DNA of 64,000 nt from Rhizobium rosettiformans (GTDB lineage: Bacteria; Pseudomonadota; Alphaproteobacteria; Rhizobiales; Rhizobiaceae). Each line of letters starts with the position of its first letter. Position 1 is the first letter of the stretch. Shown in pieces: positions 28,011 to 35,557 of this stretch. The DNA lies in assembly GCF_016806065.1 (NCBI RefSeq), contig NZ_CP032405.1, positions 2,446,001 to 2,510,000 of the forward strand. The letters are read 5' to 3'. A program made the translations under genes and the position numbers. The notes under the pieces were generated by a model. The model had not been told where the DNA came from, searched no databases, and saw nothing but the letters and a program-made list of their open reading frames with translations.

Positions 28011-28502
28011 TCAGCTCAAGGCCTGCAGGTAACGCATGCCGGTGACCGGGCGCGGAATGAAATCCATGTTTTCGTAGAAGCGGTGTGCGGCGAAATTGCC
28101 GGTGGCGGCAGAGACAGAGAGGAAGTCGCAGCCTGCAGCGCGGGCGATCTGGCGGGCCCGGTCGACGAGATGCTGGCCGATGCCGTTGCCGCGCTGTCCG
28201 TCGCGCACGAAGAGATGATGCAACTCCATGCCGCGCTTGCCTTCCTGCGCCTTGTAGAGCGGAACGAGGATGGCGTAGCCGATCAAGCCTTCTTCGCCGC
28301 TGTCGGCGACCAGCGCCTGGATCCAGGGCATCGGTCCGAACAGATCGCGCTCAAGGACATCGGGCGTCATCGCCGAAGCATCGCCGTGATGCTGCGCGAG
28401 CGCCAGGATCATTGCGTTGAGTTCCGGCAGGTCGCGCGGCTTTGCATGGCGAATGGCCACGATCGGCGGGCGGGGGAGGGTGAGATCAGTATCTTCGGTC
28501 AT
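28011..28502 (-). CDS. GNAT family N-acetyltransferase
   Basis: The 163-residue single-domain GNAT acetyltransferase has the acetyl-CoA pyrophosphate-binding motif A: LHHLFVRDGQRGNGIGQHLV (Q/R-x-x-G-x-G/A). It is followed by LSVSAATGNFAAHRFYENMDF. The substrate is unknown. ATG 28502 has GGGAAA upstream. It appears to head a two-gene unit with the PfpI-like gene. A terminator-like hairpin lies 60 bp upstream of the start. Confidence 0.85.
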   Translation of the reverse strand: MTEDTDLTLPRPPIVAIRHAKPRDLPELNAMILALAQHHGDASAMTPDVLERDLFGPMPWIQALVADSGEEGLIGYAILVPLYKAQEGKRGMELHHLFVRDGQRGNGIGQHLVDRARQIARAAGCDFLSVSAATGNFAAHRFYENMDFIPRPVTGMRYLQALS

Positions 28503-28561
28503 GTTGCTTTCCCTTGGTCTCATTTCGTGCCGTCAGGGGGAAAGTCGTCCGGAAAACAACA

Positions 28562-28581
28562 AGGCCGCCTGACGGCGGCCT
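28562..28581 (-). terminator. Terminator-like hairpin upstream of the GNAT gene
   Basis: AGGCCGCC-TGAC-GGCGGCCT forms an 8-bp stem. On the minus strand it is followed by a T-rich stretch (TTGTTGTTTTCC), so it looks like an intrinsic terminator. No minus-strand gene now lies directly upstream, so it may be a relic from before the toxin-antitoxin pair arrived. Confidence 0.5.
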
Positions 28582-28724
28582 GTTGACAATGTGATCTTGT
28601 CGGGCCGCCGGTTACCGGTAGGCCCAAAAATACGTGCAGGTGATGTTTGCGCGAATGTCGATCATGGCCGGTGTGATGCGCCAGTTTAAATCGATTGTCA
28701 ACGGCGATCTTTTCGGACGGCCGG

Positions 28725-28744
28725 TGATGGAGTAGAGTCCATCA
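28725..28744. promoter_or_regulatory. Candidate operator of the TumE/TumA-type module
   Basis: A perfect inverted repeat TGATGGA-N6-TCCATCA lies 18 bp before the expected toxin start at 28763. Toxin-antitoxin operons are commonly autoregulated at such sites. The role is inferred. Confidence 0.45.
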
Positions 28745-28802
28745 ATGACCGTGAGGTGAGGGATGGCGAATGCGACGTTGATCCGTAGGATGCGCAGCTT
28801 TT

Positions 28803-29063
28803 GTGCGCGACGGGCTTTTCGTCGAGGTCTTGATTTGGCATGTCCCGGTTGTCGTCCGGGGTAGCCTTCATGAGTTCAAATACAGCCTCGCCCTGGTTTC
28901 CGAAGGTGTATGCGTGTTGCGTTATGACAATGAGGCTGGGAAGGGTGATCACCGGCATATTGGAGCGATTGAAACTCCTTACGCGTTTAGTGGCATAGAC
29001 CAATTGACTGCGGATTTTCTGGCAGACGTGGAAGGGTGGTTGGATGACAACGCTCAAGGTTAA
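28803..29063 (+). CDS. TumE-like toxin (DUF6516), apparently frameshifted at its 5' end
   Basis: The open frame encodes RDGLFVEVLIWHVPVVVRGS, then EFKYSLALV and CVLRYDNEAGKGDHRH. This is the pattern of TumE (DUF6516) toxins, whose partner is a winged-helix TumA antitoxin. The only well-placed start is ATG 28763 behind GAGGTGAGGG. It reads MANATLIRRMRSF and then runs into another frame at a four-T run (28799-28802). Deleting one T would restore a continuous protein of about 99 residues. As it stands, the toxin must start at GTG 28803 without a ribosome-binding site, so it is probably inactive or weakly made. The 3' end overlaps the antitoxin gene by 20 bp. Confidence 0.7.
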   Translation: MRDGLFVEVLIWHVPVVVRGSLHEFKYSLALVSEGVCVLRYDNEAGKGDHRHIGAIETPYAFSGIDQLTADFLADVEGWLDDNAQG

Positions 29064-29403
29064 GATCGAAAGTCTCGATGAGACAATGGAAGTGCTCGCC
29101 GATGCCATGAAGGCTGCTACGGGGCAGTCGGCACCACGCAGCGAGTGCAGCTTCAGTTTCCCCTCTTGGGAAGCAATGCATCGGGTTTTGACACCCAAAA
29201 GGCTTGAGATCATGAAGGTCATGACAGGGCAGGGTCCGCTGACCAAGCGCGAAGTCGCTCGACGTGTCGGTCGCGACTTCAAGGCCGTTCATGCCGATCT
29301 TGAGACCCTCTTGAACAGCGGTGTTATCGACAGGTCAGATGAAGGTGTCGTCTTCCCCTATGACCGGGTCCACTTCGAGTTCGAAATCGAGTCGGCTGCG
29401 TGA
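29044..29403 (+). CDS. TumA-like antitoxin, winged-helix DNA-binding protein (HVO_A0114 family)
   Basis: The 119-residue protein has a winged helix at about residues 50-100: RLEIMKVMTGQGPLTKREVA, then VHADLETLLNSGVIDRS. This is typical of HVO_A0114-type regulators that serve as TumA antitoxins. It overlaps the TumE-like frame by 20 bp, implying translational coupling. The frame is intact while the toxin frame is damaged, as expected if loss of toxin is tolerated and loss of antitoxin is not. Base composition here is lower in GC than in neighbouring genes, consistent with acquisition. Confidence 0.75.
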   Translation: MTTLKVKIESLDETMEVLADAMKAATGQSAPRSECSFSFPSWEAMHRVLTPKRLEIMKVMTGQGPLTKREVARRVGRDFKAVHADLETLLNSGVIDRSDEGVVFPYDRVHFEFEIESAA

Positions 29404-29447
29404 TCGAGCCGATCACGGTGTGAGCGACGGGAGCTGAAAGAGCTTCC

Positions 29448-29861
29448 TCAATGCTCGTGATCGCACAAGCCGTGGTCGGACAGCGCCCTGATCACATAGC
29501 AATCGCCCACCGTATGGCACCCGTCATGCGATACGATCCGCGCCAGTTCCGCCTCCAGCTTCTTCAGCCGCGTAATCTTCTCCCTGACGTCGTCGAGCTG
29601 TTCCCGGGCGATGTGGTCTGCCCGTTCGCAGGGCTCCTCCGGGTGGCGGCTGAGTGTCAGGAGCTCCCGGATCGCCTCGATCGGGAAGCCGAGATCGCGG
29701 GCATGGCGGATGAAGGTCAGTCGCTCCAGGTCGCTTTTCTCGTAGCGCCTCTGATTGCCTTCCGTGCGGTCGGGCGCCGAGATCAGCCCCATCTGCTCGT
29801 AGTAACGGATGGTTGGCACCTTCACACCGGCGCGCCGCGACAGATCCCCGATCGAAAACAT
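29448..29861 (-). CDS. MerR-family metal-responsive regulator (ZntR/CadR-like)
   Basis: The 137-residue MerR protein begins MFSIGDLSRRAGVKVPTIRY and has the N-terminal winged helix, then a dimerisation coiled-coil. Metal-binding cysteines lie near residues 78 (EEPCERAD) and in the C-terminal CHTVGDC loop, the arrangement used by Zn(II)/Cd(II)/Pb(II) sensors. The C-terminus has additional Cys and His (GLCDHEH). GAGG precedes the ATG. It is divergent from the cation exporter gene, and between them lies a promoter with the 19-bp spacer diagnostic of MerR control. Confidence 0.88.
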   Translation of the reverse strand: MFSIGDLSRRAGVKVPTIRYYEQMGLISAPDRTEGNQRRYEKSDLERLTFIRHARDLGFPIEAIRELLTLSRHPEEPCERADHIAREQLDDVREKITRLKKLEAELARIVSHDGCHTVGDCYVIRALSDHGLCDHEH

Positions 29862-29872
29862 GAAAAAACCTC

Positions 29873-29903
29873 TTGAACCTCTAGTCGCTAGAGATCCTAA
29901 GGT
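29873..29903 (+). promoter_or_regulatory. MerR-type promoter with 19-bp spacer and operator
   Basis: A -35 TTGAAC (29873-29878) and a -10 TAAGGT (29898-29903) are separated by 19 bp instead of 17. The spacer holds the perfect dyad CTCTAG-TCG-CTAGAG. This over-long spacer with a central palindrome is the hallmark of MerR-activated metal-efflux promoters. It reads toward the cation exporter at 29942. Confidence 0.85.
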
Positions 29904-29941
29904 GGATGCAGGACCACATCAAGATCTGAAGGATTCTGGAA

Positions 29942-30673
29942 ATGAGTGCTGCCTGCGGCCATGATCACGCGCCTTTCGACGGCATGTCCGACACCTACAA
30001 GCGCCGGCTCTGGCTGGTGATCGCCATCAATGCCGCCATGTTCGCCGTCGAGATGACCGCCGGCCAGCTCGCCCGTTCCCAGGCGCTGCAGGCCGATGCG
30101 CTGGATTTCTTCGCCGATGCCGTAACCTACGGTATCTCGCTCGCCGTTATCGGCGCCTCGCTGAAAACCCGCAGCATGGCCGCTGCCGCCAAGGGTATCA
30201 GCCTCTTCCTCATGGGCCTCTGGGTCTTCGGCTCCACCATCTGGCGTGTCTTCCAGGGTGGTGTGCCTGAGGCGCCGGTCATGGGTCTCATCGGCTTTCT
30301 GGCGCTCGCCGCCAACGTCGCCAGCGTGCTTCTCCTGATGTCCTACAAGGATGGAGACGCCAATGTCCGCTCCGTCTGGCTCTGCTCGCGCAACGATGCG
30401 ATCGGCAATGTCATCGTCATGATCGCAGCCCTTGGCGTCTGGGGCACCGCGACTGCCTGGCCCGACCTGATCGTCGCCGGTATCATGGCGGGCCTCTTCC
30501 TCAATTCTTCTGTCCAGATCCTCAGTCAGAGCTACCGGGAGTGGCGAGCAGGAGAAACAATCACCCTGTCATCGTCCTGCTGTGGGACGGGGAAGGCGTC
30601 CTGCGAGGAGGCGCATGGTCATGATCACGCTCACCATGGGCACGGCGCAGATCATGCGCATCAACACCCCTAA
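29942..30673 (+). CDS. Cation diffusion facilitator-like metal exporter
   Basis: The 243-residue membrane protein has about six helices. Intramembrane acidic residues lie in ALDFFADAVTY (helix 2) and SRNDAIGN (helix 5), matching the metal site of CDF exporters. The N-terminus (ACGHDHAPF) and the C-terminus (HGHDHAHHGHGADHAHQHP) are histidine-rich, and CC pairs lie nearby. It is shorter than usual CDFs and lacks the ferredoxin-like C-terminal domain. The MerR regulator and 19-bp promoter next to it support Zn/Cd/Co export. Confidence 0.85.
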   Translation: MSAACGHDHAPFDGMSDTYKRRLWLVIAINAAMFAVEMTAGQLARSQALQADALDFFADAVTYGISLAVIGASLKTRSMAAAAKGISLFLMGLWVFGSTIWRVFQGGVPEAPVMGLIGFLALAANVASVLLLMSYKDGDANVRSVWLCSRNDAIGNVIVMIAALGVWGTATAWPDLIVAGIMAGLFLNSSVQILSQSYREWRAGETITLSSSCCGTGKASCEEAHGHDHAHHGHGADHAHQHP

Positions 30674-30688
30674 GGGAATGCCCAGACG

Positions 30689-30727
30689 CAAGAAGGCCGG
30701 CCAGGCATCATGCCGGCCGGCCTTCTT
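30689..30727. terminator. Bidirectional terminator after the exporter gene
   Basis: AAGAAGGCCGGCC and its complement GGCCGGCCTTCTT form a 13-bp stem between convergent genes. Its A/T-rich ends supply T runs on both strands. Confidence 0.8.
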
Positions 30728-30742
30728 GACCGCATCGTCTCA

Positions 30743-31060
30743 TCAGAATTCCTGATAGGGCGAAGGGGCTATCTCGTATTCCCGGTAGGCGGCTTCCACC
30801 ATCTGCACCCGGGAATCGGCGGGCTGGCGATCCCGGTTCGGGCTATTGCCGATGTCGACGATCGCCTTGCGCGATCCTTCGACGGTCCAGAGCGCCGAAG
30901 CCAGCTGGTTCGACAGAAGCGTGCTCGAAAACGTGCTGGCGCCGCTCGCGCGGGGCGCGCTGGTGTTGGACGTTTCGGGGGCAGCATCCTCCGAGCCGGT
31001 CGTATTTGGCACGTACCGGCTTTGGTAGGAGTAGCCGCTCAGGCCGCTATCGATCCTCAT
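30743..31060 (-). CDS. Small hypothetical protein behind a CtrA-type box
   Basis: The 105-residue soluble protein is rich in Ser, Ala and Thr at its N-terminus (MRIDSGLSGYSYQSRYVPN). A more conserved-looking C-terminal half contains LSNQLASALWTVEGSRKAIVDIG and VEAAYREYE. It has no signal peptide, membrane helix or cysteine. ATG 31060 has GAGG eight bases upstream. A perfect TTAA-N7-TTAA box lies 23 bp upstream, so cell-cycle or motility control by CtrA is plausible. I do not recognise the family. Confidence 0.65.
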   Translation of the reverse strand: MRIDSGLSGYSYQSRYVPNTTGSEDAAPETSNTSAPRASGASTFSSTLLSNQLASALWTVEGSRKAIVDIGNSPNRDRQPADSRVQMVEAAYREYEIAPSPYQEF

Positions 31061-31082
31061 GGCGGACACCTCAGTTGAAGAA

Positions 31083-31097
31083 TTAACCTTTTGTTAA
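31083..31097. promoter_or_regulatory. CtrA-type box
   Basis: TTAA-CCTTTTG-TTAA matches the full CtrA consensus TTAA-N7-TTAA. It lies 23 bp upstream of the small hypothetical gene on the minus strand. Confidence 0.65.
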
Positions 31098-31280
31098 CCT
31101 TTCAACCTTGCGCGAAGCTTGCGCTAGCGATGTCGCTATAAGAATTGCCCCTTGCGCAATGTCGCGACTGAAAGTACGGGCCGCGAATCAAGACCTTGAG
31201 GCGTGGCTGTTTAAGGCATTGCCGAAGCAATGCCAAAAACGCACCCGTTATTGCTTGGAGCCTGCGACCGCGCTGCCGCT

Positions 31281-33389
31281 TTAGACCTTCCCCGCCACCT
31301 TGATCGCATAGGCATATTCAAAGGCGATCTCTTCCAATCGCTGGAAGCGCCCGGACTTGCCGCCATGGCCTGCGGCCATGTTGGTCTTCAGCAGGAACGG
31401 TCCAGCCTCAGGCGCCGTCTCGCGCAGCTTGGCGATCCACTTGGTCGGCTCCCAATAGGTCACGCGCGGGTCGGTGAGGCCTGACAATGCGATGATCGGC
31501 GGGTAAGGCTTCTTCTCGACATTGTCGTAAGGGCTATAGGCCGCGATCCAGCGATATTCCTCTTCCGACTCGATCGGGTTGCCCCATTCCGGCCATTCCG
31601 GCGGGGTGAGCGGCAGGGTGTCGTCGAGCATGGTGTTGAGCACGTCGACGAAGGGCACGGCGGCGATAATGCCGGCGAACTTCTCCGGCGCCATGTTGGC
31701 GACGGCCCCCATCAGCATGCCGCCGGCAGATCCGCCTTCGGCGATGATCCGGTCGTAGGCGGTAAAGCCCTCTTTCACCAGGTGGTCGGCAGCCGAGATG
31801 AAGTCCTTGAAGGTGTTGACCTTCTTTTCCATCTTTCCGTCTTTATACCAGGAAAATCCCTTGTCCTTGCCGCCGCGGATATGGGCGATGGCATAGACGA
31901 AGCCGCGATCGGCGAGTGACAGGCAATTGGTGTTGAAGCCGGCCGGAATGGTGATGCCATAGGCCCCGTAGCCGTAGAGCAGGCAGGGTGCAGAGCCGTC
32001 GAGCTTGGTGTCGCGGCGATAGAGCAGGGTGACCGGCACCTTCTCGCCGTCATGCGCTTCGGCGAACACCCGGCGGGTGACGTAGTACTCCGGCTTGTGA
32101 CCCGAGGGCACTTCCTGGGTCTTCAGAAGCGTGCGCTCGCGCGTTGCCATGTTGTAGTCGAAGAGCTGGGAGGGCGTCGTCATCGACGAATAGGAAAAGC
32201 GGATGACATCCGTCTCGTATTCGGCTGCCCCCTGAAGCCCGAGCGAATAGGCTTCTTCCGCAAAGGCGATCGAATGCTCTTCGCCCGACTTGCGGTCGCG
32301 GATCATGATGACCGGCAGACCCTCGCGACGTTCCAGCCAGACGAGGTGGCGGGCAAAGGCCATGTGGTTGAGGATCAGACGGCCCGGCTCATGCGGCACC
32401 ACCTCTTTCCAGTTCTCCTTGCCGGGAGCAGTCACCGGCGCCTCGACGATCTTGAAGTCCTTGGCATCATCGGCATTGGTCAGGATGTAGAAAACGTCTC
32501 CGCCTTCCGTCATCGAATATTCGACGCCTTCCTCGCGTTCTGCGACCAGCACCGGCTCGGCCATCAGGTCCTTGGTCGAAAGCAGGCGGTATTCGGATGT
32601 CTCGTGGTCATGAATGTCGATGAAGATGAAGTCATCGAGCAGCGAACCGCCGACGCCCATGAAGAAGCCGGGGTCCTTCTCCTCGTAGACGAGCCGGTCG
32701 GACGACTGCGGCTGACCCACGATATGGTGGAAGACCTTGGACGGACGGTGGTTCTCGTCCTGCAGCGTATAGAAGAAGCTCTTGCCGTCGGGCGCCCAGA
32801 CGCCGCCGCCGGCGGTGTTTTCCAAGATGTCGTCGAGATCCTGCTTCGTGGAGAGATCGCGGATGCGCAGCGTGTAGTATTCCGAGCCCTTGTCGTCGTA
32901 ACCCCAGATGCCGAAGGCGTGGTCAGTCGTGTGGTCGATGCCGGACAGGCGGAAATAGTCCTTACCCGTTGCCTCCTTGTCGCCGTCGAGCAGCAGCTCG
33001 CGGATCGTCTCGTCCTTCGGATTGCCGTCCCGCGGAATGCGGAAATAGCGCGGCTGCTCGCCGCCGGTGACGAAGGCCGAGCCATAGGCAAACGGCCCGT
33101 CCTTCATCGGGATGGAGGAATCGTCTTCCTTGATGCGACCCTTCATCTCGGCAAACAGCGTCTTCTGCAGCTCTTTGGTGTCCGCCATCGCCGCTTCCAT
33201 GTAGGCGTTTTCGGCCTCCAGGTAGGAGCGGATATCCGGATCGAGGATCGAGGTGTCCTTGAACATTGCCTGCCAGTTGTCGGCGCGCAGCCAGGCGTAA
33301 TCGTCCGTGCGTGTGATGCCATGACGGGTATCGGAAACGGGCTTCTTTGCGACGACGGGCGGGGAGGGCAGGTTCTTGAAGACGGACAA
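31281..33389 (-). CDS. ptrB: Oligopeptidase B (S9 family)
   Basis: The 702-residue prolyl-oligopeptidase-fold enzyme cleaves peptides after basic residues in the cytosol. It has an N-terminal beta-propeller (about 80-410) and a C-terminal alpha/beta hydrolase domain. The nucleophile is Ser in IIAEGGSAGGMLMG, LLYGYGAYG forms the oxyanion region, and the catalytic His is near the C-terminus in NMAAGHGGKSGR. The likely start is TTG 33389 with AAGGA six bases upstream. It is 113 bp downstream of the aminotransferase gene on the same strand. Confidence 0.93.
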   Translation of the reverse strand: MSVFKNLPSPPVVAKKPVSDTRHGITRTDDYAWLRADNWQAMFKDTSILDPDIRSYLEAENAYMEAAMADTKELQKTLFAEMKGRIKEDDSSIPMKDGPFAYGSAFVTGGEQPRYFRIPRDGNPKDETIRELLLDGDKEATGKDYFRLSGIDHTTDHAFGIWGYDDKGSEYYTLRIRDLSTKQDLDDILENTAGGGVWAPDGKSFFYTLQDENHRPSKVFHHIVGQPQSSDRLVYEEKDPGFFMGVGGSLLDDFIFIDIHDHETSEYRLLSTKDLMAEPVLVAEREEGVEYSMTEGGDVFYILTNADDAKDFKIVEAPVTAPGKENWKEVVPHEPGRLILNHMAFARHLVWLERREGLPVIMIRDRKSGEEHSIAFAEEAYSLGLQGAAEYETDVIRFSYSSMTTPSQLFDYNMATRERTLLKTQEVPSGHKPEYYVTRRVFAEAHDGEKVPVTLLYRRDTKLDGSAPCLLYGYGAYGITIPAGFNTNCLSLADRGFVYAIAHIRGGKDKGFSWYKDGKMEKKVNTFKDFISAADHLVKEGFTAYDRIIAEGGSAGGMLMGAVANMAPEKFAGIIAAVPFVDVLNTMLDDTLPLTPPEWPEWGNPIESEEEYRWIAAYSPYDNVEKKPYPPIIALSGLTDPRVTYWEPTKWIAKLRETAPEAGPFLLKTNMAAGHGGKSGRFQRLEEIAFEYAYAIKVAGKV

Positions 33390-33489
33390 GGGAGATCCTT
33401 CCGAAAATGGAAACAGTCAGTTCAGCGAGAGATAGAGAGGCGAGGGGCCGCGATCAAGCGGCCCAGAGGGGAAGGTCGGGGCGCGCCGA

Positions 33490-34377
33490 TCAGCCGTCCG
33501 TGCCGGCCGTCGATTTTGCCCAGTCCATGTAGAGTTCCAGGGCCTTGCGCGTCACCGGCCCTTCCTGGAACTGCGCATCGTCGAGACGTGTCACCGGAAC
33601 GACCTTGGAATAATTCCCGGTCTGGAAGATTTCGTCGGCATTCATGAAGTCCTCGACCGAGAGCGTCACCTCGCGCACCTCGAAGCCTGCCTGGCGCAGA
33701 AGGCCCATGACGCGGGCGCGGGTAATGCCGGCAAGGAAGGTGCGATTGGCGGCAGGGGTGAAGACCACGCCATCTTTCACCATGAAGACGTTGGAGGAGG
33801 CCGTCTCGACCACATTGCCGTTCATGTCGCGCACCAGCGCATTGTCGAAGCCGCGATTGCGGGCATCGATGATCATGCGGCCGGAATTCGGATAGAGGCT
33901 GCCGGTCTTGGCATCCGTCATTGCGCATTCGGGCGTCGGACGCCGGAAGGGCGATACCGTCAGCGAGGAGGGCTTTGCCGTGTGCATCGGGGCTTCGAAC
34001 AGGCAGAGCGCAAAGCGCGTCGATTCCGGATCGGCGGCGACAACCGAGCCTGCCTGACCATGCTCGGCCCAATACATCGGCTTGATGTAGATTGCCGTCT
34101 TGCCATCGAACTTCGCGACGCCTTCCCAGGCGAGGCGTTCGATTTCCTCGGCCTCCATAGTCGCCTTCATGCCCATATTGGCGGCCGAGCGATTGACTCG
34201 CTGGCAATGCAGGTCGAGATCGGGGGCGATACCGTCGAACCAGCGCGCCCCGTCGAACACCGTCGACCCCAGCCACATAGCATGCGAGACCGGCCCGATC
34301 AGCGGCGGGTTGCCGGCAAACCATTCGCCGTCGACATAGGTGAAGGTGGGGGTGCGGGCGGATGTATCGACGGCCAT
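33490..34377 (-). CDS. ilvE: Branched-chain amino acid aminotransferase
   Basis: The 295-residue fold-type IV PLP enzyme contains FTYVDGEWFAGNPPLIGPVSH at the start. GSLYPNSGRMI with its upstream lysine, GFDNALVRDMNGNVVETASSN and the PLP-phosphate region TFLAGITRARVM follow. It interconverts leucine, isoleucine and valine with their keto acids; a D-amino-acid or 4-amino-4-deoxychorismate lyase relative cannot be fully excluded by eye. ATG 34377 follows GGAGA and gives the usual family N-terminus. Confidence 0.88.
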   Translation of the reverse strand: MAVDTSARTPTFTYVDGEWFAGNPPLIGPVSHAMWLGSTVFDGARWFDGIAPDLDLHCQRVNRSAANMGMKATMEAEEIERLAWEGVAKFDGKTAIYIKPMYWAEHGQAGSVVAADPESTRFALCLFEAPMHTAKPSSLTVSPFRRPTPECAMTDAKTGSLYPNSGRMIIDARNRGFDNALVRDMNGNVVETASSNVFMVKDGVVFTPAANRTFLAGITRARVMGLLRQAGFEVREVTLSVEDFMNADEIFQTGNYSKVVPVTRLDDAQFQEGPVTRKALELYMDWAKSTAGTDG

Positions 34378-34678
34378 GACGGGTCTCCTGTTCTCGTTGC
34401 TTCGCAGCAAAGTCGCCTCGGGCCCCAAGGTCAAGGCGAAACACGCCCTCAGGACACGATTTGGCAAACATCCGGTTCAAAGCCGCCGATCGACAAGGAT
34501 TTCCACATGAATCCAGAAGCTTGGCTGATGGATCGATCAGTGCGCCTGATGGTCGTGACAGGCAAGCGGTCCGTGCACGCCGACGTGGTTAAAGATCCTG
34601 TAACAGATTCCTGAAATATTGAAGGAAGTTGAGATCGCGATCTTCGGTCTTGTGTACTGCGTTTTCTTGGGGGTCTTC
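34378..34678. other. Intergenic region without a recognised gene
   Basis: About 300 bp lie between the divergent aminotransferase and MipA/OmpV-like genes. It should hold both promoters. I see no convincing small gene, palindrome or RNA motif in it. Confidence 0.5.
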
Positions 34679-35476
34679 ATGCACAGGCTGCGTATCATCG
34701 CCCTGCTGTCCGCATCGGTTGCGGTCTCGTCTTCGCCGGCATTTGCGGATGGTCTCTTCTCCGGAAACTGGTATGTCACCCTCGGCGGCGCTGGCATCTC
34801 CGCGCCGACCTTCGAAGGCTCCAAGAACCGCAAGCTCTTTTTCCAGCCGATCATTTCGGTCGGTCGTGGCGGGGCGCCGCGCTTCTCTTCGCGCAACGAC
34901 AATCCGTCTTTCGCGATCTACAACACCGACGTGCTGCGTGCAGGGGTCGTCGGCAAATTCGTGCCCTCGCGCGACGCTGGCACTGACGATGCGTTGCGGG
35001 GTCTCTCCGAGGTCAAGTGGGGCGGCGAGCTCGGCGGTTTCGCCGATGTCTATGTTACCGACTGGATGCGTGGCCGCGCCGAAGTCCGCCAGGGCATCCG
35101 CGCCCATGATGGCCTTGTCGCCGATATCGCCGTCGATGCCTTTACAGATATCGCGCCCGATCTCAGGGTCTCGGCCGGTCCGCGCATGACCTTCGCCACC
35201 AGCGGTTACACCAACGCCTATTACGGCGTGGACGCTGCCGAATCTGCCGCGTCGGGGCTGAGCCAATACAATCCGGACGGTGGCGTCACCTCTTATGGTG
35301 CGGGCGGGGCGATCACCTGGAACGCCACCGACAAGATCACGATGAGCGCCTTCACCGAATACAAGCGGCTCGCCGGCCCGGCTGCCGATTCGAGCCTGGT
35401 GCAGGAACGCGGCACCAAGAATCAGCTGATGTTCGGCGTCTCCGCCAGCTACAAGTTCGGCGTCAGCTTCAACTGA
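34679..35476 (+). CDS. MipA/OmpV family outer membrane protein
   Basis: The 265-residue protein has a signal peptide of about 22 residues (ending SSSPAFA), then a beta-barrel pattern of alternating short strands. It starts WYVTLGGAGISAPTFEGS, a MipA/OmpV signature, and ends with the outer-membrane-type C-terminal aromatic strand SASYKFGVSFN. The family includes MltA-interacting scaffold proteins and outer membrane porin-like proteins. ATG 34679, preceded by GGGG, starts directly at the signal peptide. Confidence 0.85.
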   Translation: MHRLRIIALLSASVAVSSSPAFADGLFSGNWYVTLGGAGISAPTFEGSKNRKLFFQPIISVGRGGAPRFSSRNDNPSFAIYNTDVLRAGVVGKFVPSRDAGTDDALRGLSEVKWGGELGGFADVYVTDWMRGRAEVRQGIRAHDGLVADIAVDAFTDIAPDLRVSAGPRMTFATSGYTNAYYGVDAAESAASGLSQYNPDGGVTSYGAGGAITWNATDKITMSAFTEYKRLAGPAADSSLVQERGTKNQLMFGVSASYKFGVSFN

Positions 35477-35557
35477 CGAAAAGGCCGCAGCCGATTTTGC
35501 GGCGTCGATGGGAGCGGGCGGTTTTCTTGAACCCGCCCATGCTCTATCAGTTTGACC

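Noticed and set aside
28602..28625. Nested hairpin GGGCC...GGCCC with inner CCGGT-T-ACCGG
   Set aside because: It is symmetrical but has no T tail, no attached gene and no known RNA motif; kept only as a note.
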